Assembly: GCA_964356135.1 (NCBI GenBank)
Contig: CAYHGV010000083.1
Coordinates: 1 to 13,187 of the forward strand
Reading direction: 5' to 3'
Length of the DNA stretch: 13,187 nucleotides
Origin: CAYHGV01 sp964356135
GTDB taxonomy: Bacteria > Hydrothermota > Tepidihabitantia > CAYHGV01
Part shown: in pieces, positions 7,407 to 13,187 of the stretch
How positions within the stretch are numbered: position 1 is the first letter of the stretch
Layout: the number at the start of each line of letters is the position of its first letter
Made by a program: the position numbers and the translations under genes
The notes under the pieces: generated by a model
What the model was told of the DNA's origin: nothing
The model's database searches: none
The model's input: only the letters and a program-made list of their open reading frames with translations

Positions 7407-8267
7407 ATGGGTACAGAAGCTAGAGCCTCACCAAGACTTAGAACTTTGGAGCTTGGTATAGTCCTCGGAAGAGAGTATGCAGAAAACCTTGAGAGAATAG
7501 AGCTAATACCTGACCAGGAGATGCTTAGAGCCTTGACGAAGTATGAGTTGGATTGGGATTACATGCGAGGAATTGTGACCAGCGCAGGCTGCAAGTTTGA
7601 TGTCCAATCTTACGATGAAGGTGTTTCAGAGGAAGAGACTGAAGATGACTTGCGCTATGAGTTATATTTTACTCCACAACCTCAGCCCGATCGTGAGCTA
7701 AAAGATCTTATGGTTCAGATAATTGCCCAGAGATATCTTATCAATGTAATATTTTCCGATAAATTCGGGTTCGAGTTATTCAAAGAAGCGGAGCCAGACT
7801 CCAGAATAATATGTACCCCTTGGGAAGGGTTCAATGATTGGAATGTTCCTCTGTGTGTTGCTGCCATAGCAAACTATATAATAAAAACAATGGATGGCGC
7901 GAGAATAACAGTGGAGCTTAACAGGACACTACAGACCATACCCCCTACGCTTGCCACCCGTATTGACTTAATTAATAGATATAAGAGCATCGCACTTCTT
8001 AAAGCTTTCTTCGAAAGCCATAATTGTCCTGGCGATAAATACGGGGGAGCAATTAAGAAGTTAAAGGACATTCAATCACTACGCAGCCAAATCAAACCTA
8101 TTCATTATACAGATAAAGGATTTAATAAATTTGTCAAACGATATGGGTTAGAGGGTATGCTCGATCCAGAAACAAAGCAGGGAGATTTCTACCCTCTAAT
8201 CTGTAAAGTTCTCGTGGTAACACATGAGGCATTAATCGAACTCCGAAAGACACTGGAGGTTTCATAA
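7407..8267 (+). CDS. Unrecognised protein encoded inside the cas operon, 286 aa
   Basis: I do not recognise this protein, and it is not one of the usual Cst-type I-B genes. It sits 21 bases after cas5 and 8 bases before the TTG assigned to cas3, and the GGAGG serving cas3 lies inside its 3' end, so it is built into the operon. No signal peptide or membrane helix is evident. An acidic stretch (EEETEDD, near residues 76-82) divides an N-terminal part from a helix-rich C-terminal part that contains IPPTLATRIDLINRYKSIAL and is basic in places. I see no nuclease, ATPase or zinc motif. Codon use differs from cas5: 11 of 18 Arg codons are AGA/AGG here against 1 of 15 there, and 12 of 24 Ile codons are ATA against 2 of 14. 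The ATG at 7407 has only a weak ribosome site, so the N-terminus is uncertain. It may be an accessory Cascade subunit, a regulator or a separate defence factor. Confidence 0.75.
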   Translation: MGTEARASPRLRTLELGIVLGREYAENLERIELIPDQEMLRALTKYELDWDYMRGIVTSAGCKFDVQSYDEGVSEEETEDDLRYELYFTPQPQPDRELKDLMVQIIAQRYLINVIFSDKFGFELFKEAEPDSRIICTPWEGFNDWNVPLCVAAIANYIIKTMDGARITVELNRTLQTIPPTLATRIDLINRYKSIALLKAFFESHNCPGDKYGGAIKKLKDIQSLRSQIKPIHYTDKGFNKFVKRYGLEGMLDPETKQGDFYPLICKVLVVTHEALIELRKTLEVS

Positions 8268-8275
8268 TTTACACC

Positions 8276-10738
8276 TTGCTTGCCAAGTCGCAAGAACATC
8301 CGCCCAAAAGCGGCAGGCGTGTCTTTCAGACTTTGGAAGGTCATACACTTGATTGCCTTGCAATCCTGCGAGTCTACTTGCAGAGTAATAAGGATTCACT
8401 TGAAGATTTTTGTAACCGTTGGGGGATTGATGTCGAACACTTCCAACGAAATCTTTTTATTACTGTTGCCCTTCACGACATTGGTAAAGCCACCGAGGAA
8501 TTCCAAAGTAACATCCGTCAGGGCAAGCCCACGCCTAATCGACCTCACGCATTTTACGCATACCTTATCTTCGATACCCTCTACAAGAAGAAAATGCTCA
8601 ACAACATAGTGCCCGAAGTAGACCTTGAGGCCTGTTCGGTGTTGGGACATCACACTCAGTTGCACAACAGAATCTATGCGGAACGTGTTGAGGGAGCCAA
8701 ACTGCATAGAGAAGAGATATTAGGCTTTCTTGATCAACTTCCGCGTTTTCACAAAGAGCAAAGGTTTGACGAACTTTTTCCACTTGAATGGGGACATCTT
8801 GAGGAAATCACAGATGTCAAACACCGGAAGCTTCAGGATTTCATCCTGCAAACCGTTGCATTACAGGAACCTCGTGATGGCAACAAAGAACGCCTCAAGG
8901 CCATCTTTGCCCGCTTTCATTCCATACTTCAGTTGTGCGACGATTATGCTTCGGCCCACTTTGCTGAATGGGTTTCTGAACACAGCCCGCCCACTGGAGA
9001 GGAAAACGCTGTAAGTAAGACGCTTGAAGACCCCGGACGTTACATCTCCATACTGCATTCTGTAGACCAGTCCATGATACTTGGATGCAACAATCCCTAC
9101 GAGTTTCAGAAGGTGATATGGAATAGACCTCAACCTTATCAGGTTCTCCTTGCACCATGCGGGCGCGGCAAGACTGAAGCCGCACTCATGTGGGCTTTTC
9201 AGATAGCCAAGCAGAAAAAACGCAAGAAGATAATCTTCGCGATGCCTACCCAGATAACCAGCAACGCGATGCTTGAACGGATACGCGAAATGGTTTGCGA
9301 CAACGTAGGCATCTTTCACGGCAAGAGCCGTCTATACCTGAAGGAGGAGCTTAATAAGGGCAAAAAGGAACAAGATGAAAGCGACCGTCCGGATTGCACA
9401 TTCGATGAAGTCTGGTCAGAAAACTTCAAGGGCAACGTCTTTTATCACCCTATAACTGTAACCACTATTGACCACCTTCTTCTTTCCTTTGTGCATGGTT
9501 TTAGTCAGGCCGATTTCGCTTTAGGGAACTTGCAAGATGCGGTAATCGTGTTTGACGAAGTCCACTACTATGAGCTTGAGACTCTGAAGCACCTCTACAC
9601 CCTGTTCGGGATCCTCAAGGATATGGAAATCCCTTACCTCCTGATGAGCGGAACCTTGCCCAGCTTTCTGATAAAAGCAGTAAAGGAGCAAAACCCAAAA
9701 CTCTCAGCTCCATTGGAAGACATGGAAGGTCTAAAGTTCACGCCCTTCAAAATCGAGCTTCACAAGGAGGAAGCCCTCGTTAAAACCAAGAGGGAAGAGG
9801 AAAAAGAATGGGTGAACGAGGAAGTCCTCTCTCAAATACTTGAAGGATACAGAAAAGGCTTACGCCAGTTCGTTATCGTCAACACCATTGACCGAGCCAA
9901 AGCTGTCTATCGAGACTTACGAGATAAGCTGGAGAAAGGTGCAGAATCCATAATGTTACACCACTCCGAGTTCACTTACGATGATCGTCTTGCGAAGGAA
10001 CGCAAGATTAAAGACAGACGTGATGATAGACCATTCATTCTCGTTGCTACTCAGATTATTGAGATAAGCCTGGACGTCTCCTGCGATCGTATGTATACCG
10101 AGCTTGCACCTATTGATGCGCTGGGACAGCGCGGCGGTCGGCTGCATCGTAAGGGTGAATTCTGTGAAGAGAACGGTCATGAGTATGTCATGCACATCTA
10201 TGAACCGGAAAATCCAATGCCTTACGAAAAGGAGGAAACCGAAGATAGTATTTTGGTTCGGACTAGAAAAGTTCTCAAAGATGGCCAAATCAGCTACCGT
10301 GTATTGAGCGAACACTGCAATGAGGTTTACAGTGGCAGGGAGCTTAGCCAAACACGGTTAATCAATTGTTTGCACGACGCCACCCTATTCGGCCCCGGAT
10401 GGTGGGAGATCGCACGTGACGATGAAGAAGGCAAAGCACTACAAATTCGTTCAGGTGATTTCCAACGTGTGCCGGTGATTCCTTGGGATCGGTATGAAGG
10501 CAAAGAGGAGAATCTCAAACCTGAGAATGTTGTACAGATTCCGCTTTACAGGATTCAGAATTACCTCAAAGATCACCTCGATGGTCATACGTGCTTCGAG
10601 ACGGTGTCTAAAAAACAAGGACATCACACCGAGGAGTTCCGTATATGTTATGTACCATATAATTCCGAACTTGGCTTCGATTGGGATAAAATGGATAAAT
10701 GTGCTGGCCGTAATACAGAGTCGACAATTATAGATTAA
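8276..10738 (+). CDS. cas3: CRISPR nuclease-helicase Cas3 (HD domain fused to SF2 helicase)
   Basis: Cas3 is recruited to Cascade-bound target DNA, nicks it and degrades it while unwinding. Both halves are in one 820-aa chain. The N-terminal HD nuclease has H23, the HD pair H67-D68 (ALHDIGK) and H125-H126 (LGHHTQLH). The helicase has Walker A APCGRGKT (293-300), a DEVH box (427-430) in place of the more common DEAH, the SGTLP motif, and motif VI QRGGRLHRKG from Q618. All catalytic residues expected for activity are visible. The TTG at 8276 is the listed start, but GGAGG (8255-8259) is then 16 bases away. An in-frame ATT at 8267 has seven-base spacing and adds three residues (MIYTLLAKS...). 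The gene follows the unknown 286-aa gene and precedes cas4 by three bases. Confidence 0.95.
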   Translation: MLAKSQEHPPKSGRRVFQTLEGHTLDCLAILRVYLQSNKDSLEDFCNRWGIDVEHFQRNLFITVALHDIGKATEEFQSNIRQGKPTPNRPHAFYAYLIFDTLYKKKMLNNIVPEVDLEACSVLGHHTQLHNRIYAERVEGAKLHREEILGFLDQLPRFHKEQRFDELFPLEWGHLEEITDVKHRKLQDFILQTVALQEPRDGNKERLKAIFARFHSILQLCDDYASAHFAEWVSEHSPPTGEENAVSKTLEDPGRYISILHSVDQSMILGCNNPYEFQKVIWNRPQPYQVLLAPCGRGKTEAALMWAFQIAKQKKRKKIIFAMPTQITSNAMLERIREMVCDNVGIFHGKSRLYLKEELNKGKKEQDESDRPDCTFDEVWSENFKGNVFYHPITVTTIDHLLLSFVHGFSQADFALGNLQDAVIVFDEVHYYELETLKHLYTLFGILKDMEIPYLLMSGTLPSFLIKAVKEQNPKLSAPLEDMEGLKFTPFKIELHKEEALVKTKREEEKEWVNEEVLSQILEGYRKGLRQFVIVNTIDRAKAVYRDLRDKLEKGAESIMLHHSEFTYDDRLAKERKIKDRRDDRPFILVATQIIEISLDVSCDRMYTELAPIDALGQRGGRLHRKGEFCEENGHEYVMHIYEPENPMPYEKEETEDSILVRTRKVLKDGQISYRVLSEHCNEVYSGRELSQTRLINCLHDATLFGPGWWEIARDDEEGKALQIRSGDFQRVPVIPWDRYEGKEENLKPENVVQIPLYRIQNYLKDHLDGHTCFETVSKKQGHHTEEFRICYVPYNSELGFDWDKMDKCAGRNTESTIID

Positions 10739-10741
10739 CCC

Positions 10742-11254
10742 ATGTTTGACATCGAGCATCTGCAGGAGCTTCGGATAAGCGGGACGAAGATTCACTATTT
10801 CGCCATCTGCCCGCGCAAGCTGTGGTTGTTTTCAAGACAGATCACAATGGAGCACTCGTCGGACAAGGTGCGCATGGGTAAGTTTGTGCACGAGCACGCC
10901 TACCCCCACGAACGGCACCGGGAGATAGAAATTGACGGGCTCATCCGCATAGACCTGGTCGGCGACCGACTGCGGGAGATAAAGCTTTCGCAAAGGATGA
11001 TGCGCGCCCACCGCCTACAGATACTATTTTACCTCTACTATCTTAAACATCTGGGCGTGGAAGGTATGGAGGGAGAGATTAATTTCCCAAAGCAACGGCG
11101 CAAGGAAGTTATCAAACTTGATACCGTCGGGGAACGCGATGTGGAAAAAGCGGTTGAGGAAATTGCGAGCATAGAGCACTCTTCAGAAGCTCCACTCGCC
11201 GAGTTCCGCGGATGCTGTCGGATGTGCAGTTATGCCGAACTCTGTTGGAGCTAA
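10742..11254 (+). CDS. cas4: CRISPR adaptation exonuclease Cas4
   Basis: Cas4 is a RecB-like nuclease with an iron-sulfur cluster. It trims prespacers and selects those with a correct PAM before Cas1-Cas2 integration. The 170-aa protein has the expected layout: C23 in ICPRKLW, H50 in GKFVHEH, D71 in RIDLV, the E79-x-K81 pair, then the HRLQILFYLYYL helix with the conserved Gln and Tyr. The C-terminal cysteines C159, C162 and C168 (CRMCSYAELC) complete the cluster ligands with C23. It starts at ATG 10742, three bases after the cas3 stop. No clear ribosome site is present, so it probably depends on translation of cas3. One base separates its stop from the chosen cas1 start. Confidence 0.94.
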   Translation: MFDIEHLQELRISGTKIHYFAICPRKLWLFSRQITMEHSSDKVRMGKFVHEHAYPHERHREIEIDGLIRIDLVGDRLREIKLSQRMMRAHRLQILFYLYYLKHLGVEGMEGEINFPKQRRKEVIKLDTVGERDVEKAVEEIASIEHSSEAPLAEFRGCCRMCSYAELCWS

Positions 11255-11255
11255 A

Positions 11256-12248
11256 ATGGCACGCAGCTACTACCTCTTCAAAAGCGGTCGGTTGGAACGC
11301 CACGCCAATACCCTGCAGATAGTGGGCGAGGACGGCGTAAAGAAATCTCTGCCTATCGAAGATGTTGATGACATCTTCGTCTTCGGCGTGCTTGACCTCA
11401 ACACTAAACTTTTAGAATTTCTCGGAAGCCAGGGTGTGAACCTCCATATTTTTAACCACTACGGCTTTTATGACGGCACATTCTACCCCCGAGAACGGAA
11501 TGTATCCGGCTTCATTGTGGTCAATCAAGTTCAGCACTACCTCGATCAGGGAAAGCGTCTGGCACTGGCGCGCGAGTTCATAAAAGGAGCGTTCCACAAC
11601 ATCAGGCGAAACCTGCACTATTATGATAGCCGGGGACCCGATCTGAGCACCGCCCTTGCGACAATCGAAAGTGAAGAGGCAAAGATCGATTCTACTGCTA
11701 CCATCCAGGAACTTATGGCGCTTGAAGGGCACGCGAGGCGTGCATACTACCAAACATTCAGTCAAATACTGCTCGTGGACAGCGGCTTCGAGCGCCGTGT
11801 CCGCAGACCGCCCGACAATATGGTCAACGCACTTATCTCATTCACCAACTCGTTGGTTTACACGGCGTGCCTGAGCGAAATTTATGTCACCCAACTCAAT
11901 CCTACAATAAGTTTTTTACACGAGCCGGGGGAACGAAGATTCTCATTGGCGCTTGACATCGCCGAAATATTCAAACCCATCATTGCCGACAAGATAATTT
12001 TCAAACTTATAAATAAAGAAATGCTCGATGAGACTGATTTCGACCAGCAGATGAATTTCTGCTATCTAACGGAGAAGTCACGAAAGAAAGTGATCCAGGA
12101 TTTTGACGAAAAGATGGAAACGACCCTCATGCACCGCCGTTTGAAGCGCAATGTATCGTATCGCACGCTGATCAGGCTGGAATGTTATAAGCTGGTGAAA
12201 CATCTTTCCGGAATTGAACCTTATGATAGTCTGAAAGCGTGGTGGTAA
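11256..12248 (+). CDS. cas1: CRISPR integrase Cas1
   Basis: Cas1 is the metal-dependent integrase that joins new spacers to the first repeat, working with Cas2. The 330-aa protein carries the invariant active-site residues E157 (ALEGHARRAYY), H222 (SFLHEPGERRF) and D234 (LALDIAEIFKP). An upstream ATG at 11232 is in frame but lies within the end of cas4. The ATG at 11256 has GGAG (11247-11250) five bases before it and gives the usual short N-terminus, MARSYYLFKSGRLERH. Length and motifs are typical and the enzyme looks intact. The stop codon directly abuts the cas2 ATG. Confidence 0.97.
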   Translation: MARSYYLFKSGRLERHANTLQIVGEDGVKKSLPIEDVDDIFVFGVLDLNTKLLEFLGSQGVNLHIFNHYGFYDGTFYPRERNVSGFIVVNQVQHYLDQGKRLALAREFIKGAFHNIRRNLHYYDSRGPDLSTALATIESEEAKIDSTATIQELMALEGHARRAYYQTFSQILLVDSGFERRVRRPPDNMVNALISFTNSLVYTACLSEIYVTQLNPTISFLHEPGERRFSLALDIAEIFKPIIADKIIFKLINKEMLDETDFDQQMNFCYLTEKSRKKVIQDFDEKMETTLMHRRLKRNVSYRTLIRLECYKLVKHLSGIEPYDSLKAWW

Positions 12249-12512
12249 ATGTATGTCCTATTAGTTTACGATGTGGGAGTCGAGCGAGTTGAAAAACTCA
12301 GGCGCTGGCTCATACGGTATCTCTGCTGGGTCCAGAATTCAGTCTTTGAGGGTGCATTGACCGACGGCCAACTTGCCGAACTTATCGCTGGAGCAGAAGA
12401 AATTGTTGACAAGGAACATGACTCGATTTACATTTACGGTATGAGCGACCGCAAGTGGCTTGATAAACAAGTAATTGGCATAGAAAAACAGATGACGGAT
12501 AATGTGATATGA
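12249..12512 (+). CDS. cas2: CRISPR adaptation protein Cas2
   Basis: Cas2 forms the dimer that bridges two Cas1 dimers in the spacer integration complex. The 87-aa protein starts MYVLLVYDVGVERVEKLRRW, with the ferredoxin-like first strand and the conserved Asp at position 8. It continues RYLCWVQNSVFEGALTDGQL and DSIYIYGM as in the family. The ATG immediately follows the cas1 TAA with no gap, so translation is probably coupled. It is the last cas gene; the leader and array follow at once. Confidence 0.96.
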   Translation: MYVLLVYDVGVERVEKLRRWLIRYLCWVQNSVFEGALTDGQLAELIAGAEEIVDKEHDSIYIYGMSDRKWLDKQVIGIEKQMTDNVI

Positions 12513-12630
12513 GAATAAAGTCAAAGAACGATTGCAGTCGAACCCCCGGTATTTTTGCACAATCGGGGACTGACTGCAAAAATCGAAGCTTCGGCTTTGT
12601 AAGGTGGCGTGATTCCATGACTTAGATTGT
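12513..12630 (+). promoter_or_regulatory. CRISPR leader
   Basis: These 118 bases separate the cas2 stop from the first repeat and contain no gene. As the leader, the stretch should hold the promoter for pre-crRNA and the integration docking site at the repeat-1 border (CTTAGATTGT just before the repeat). I see no convincing -35/-10 pair. It contains two structured elements: a long hairpin at 12532-12579, and GAAGC-TTCG-GCTTT at 12585-12598, a short stem with a C(UUCG)G tetraloop. Its position between cas2 and the array, and the orientation of the repeats, support the leader call. Confidence 0.75.
12532..12579 (+). other. Long hairpin in the CRISPR leader
   Basis: TTGCAGTC (12532-12539) pairs perfectly with GACTGCAA (12572-12579). 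After a small internal loop, CCCCGGT (12544-12550) pairs with ATCGGGG (12562-12568), with one G-T wobble and an 11-base loop. That is about 15 paired positions within 48 bases. It may end the cas transcript without a T-run, or be a protein-binding or RNA structure of the leader. Confidence 0.55.
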
Positions 12631-13187
12631 CCCCCCATCGCACCATAGTGGAATTGAAAGTTTAAAGATATGGACGGCAATCCAATCATGTTCGAACCCC
12701 CCATCGCACCATAGTGGAATTGAAAGTCAAATATGATGTGACCGAAGCGGTCGTGGTCTGCCCCCCCATCGCACCATAGTGGAATTGAAAGCAAGAATTC
12801 TTGGATAATAGCCTGGTAAGTCGTTCAACCCCCATCGCACCATAGTGGAATTGAAAGTTCTATTCGGAGTGGTGATACGGCAGGCTACCACGCCCCCCCC
12901 ATCGCACCATAGTGGAATTGAAAGTCTTCGATGGTTGCTATTTCGTTTGCCATTTTCAAACCCCCCCATCGCACCATAGTGGAATTGAAAGTTCATATTT
13001 ATATTGGTAAAATAAGAGTTACTACCTACCCCCCATCGCACCATAGTGGAATTGAAAGTAGGTAGTATCTATTTTTGTGGTAGAATCAGAGACCCCCCCA
13101 TCGCACCATAGTGGAATTGAAAGCTAAAAACAGCCCACACTTGCGGTAAAGAGTCCCGCCCCCCCATCGCACCATAGTGGAATTGAA
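12631..13187 (+). CRISPR. CRISPR array, 9 repeats and 8 spacers, continuing past the window
   Basis: The repeat is 30 bases: a C-tract, then ATCGCACCATAGTGG, ending GAATTGAAAG. Repeats lie at 12631-12660, 12697-12726, 12762-12791, 12828-12857 (first base A, so only five C), 12895-12924, 12962-12991, 13029-13058, 13094-13123 and 13160-13187 (cut by the window two bases short). The part after the C-tract is identical in every copy. Spacers are 35-37 bases and all differ. The repeat ends in ATTGAAAG, so transcription should run on the + strand with the leader on the cas2 side, and Cas6 cleavage should give an AUUGAAAG 5' handle, with G where type I-B handles more often end in C. Only a weak CAC/GTG stem is possible in the repeat, as is common for type I-B. 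Eight spacers are visible, with more likely to the right. Confidence 0.98.
13020..13067 (+). repeat. Inverted repeat in spacers 6 and 7 flanking repeat 7
   Basis: TACTACCTA (13020-13028, the 3' end of spacer 6) and TAGGTAGTA (13059-13067, the 5' end of spacer 7) are exact reverse complements. They enclose repeat 7 precisely. In pre-crRNA they could pair and place the whole repeat in a 30-base loop. Confidence 0.8.

Noticed and set aside
7386..7461. Protein-like frame across the cas5 / unknown gene junction, ending ...HQDLELWSLV
   Set aside because: It has no start of its own after cas5 and stops at 7461 inside the 286-aa gene. It could hint at a frameshifted N-terminus, but there is no support beyond composition.
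11232..11255. cas1 start at ATG 11232
   Set aside because: It would add eight residues overlapping the conserved Cas4 cysteine end. The ATG at 11256 has GGAG five bases upstream and gives the usual Cas1 N-terminus.
12339..13044. Minus-strand open frames repeating FQFHYGAMGG-like and STMVRWG-like peptides
   Set aside because: These are translations of the CRISPR repeats themselves, not genes.
12631..13187. G-quadruplex formation by the G-tracts on the minus strand of the array
   Set aside because: The tracts of 5-8 G are about 60 bases apart, too far for an ordinary intramolecular quadruplex.
1..13187. Insertion sequences, tRNA or rRNA genes, attachment sites
   Set aside because: I found no transposase frame, no flanking duplications and no tRNA- or rRNA-like segment on either strand.

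Overview
The window reads as bacterial chromosome, compact and all on the + strand, of roughly balanced base composition (estimated by eye). It uses many TTG and GTG starts with strong Shine-Dalgarno sequences. MutS identifies a bacterium. The taxon cannot be fixed from sequence alone; an uncultured anaerobic or thermophilic lineage is a guess from the CRISPR subtype.

Layout. 1-2558 is a MutS mismatch-repair ATPase whose reading frame continues off the left edge. 2559-3365 is a transition zone. It has a good sigma70-type promoter (2590-2618), two very short candidate frames, one 123-aa protein of unknown function (2837-3208), and a patch of overlapping inverted repeats just before the cas operon. 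3366-12512 is a complete type I-B (Cst1/Cst2, 'Tneap'-like) CRISPR-Cas operon in the order cas6, cas8b1/cst1, cas7/cst2, cas5, an unrecognised 286-aa gene, cas3 (HD nuclease plus helicase), cas4, cas1, cas2. Genes overlap or nearly touch; the longest gap is 42 nt. 12513-12630 is the leader, and 12631-13187 holds nine repeats and eight spacers of an array that runs off the right edge.

How it works together. Cas4, Cas1 and Cas2 acquire spacers. The array is read on the + strand and Cas6 cuts each repeat, which should leave an AUUGAAAG 5' handle. Cas8, Cas7 and Cas5 assemble on the crRNA as Cascade, and Cas3 degrades the bound target.

Most worth a second look: (1) the 286-aa gene between cas5 and cas3, not a Cas family I recognise, whose arginine and isoleucine codons are unlike those of cas5; (2) adjacent spacers 6 and 7, which carry a perfect 9-bp inverted repeat around repeat 7; (3) a variable C-tract at the upstream edge of every repeat, whose length trades off against the rest of the spacer; (4) hairpins between cas7 and cas5, in the leader and before cas6; and (5) start-site corrections, including TTG starts for cas8 and cas5 and a possible ATT start for cas3.
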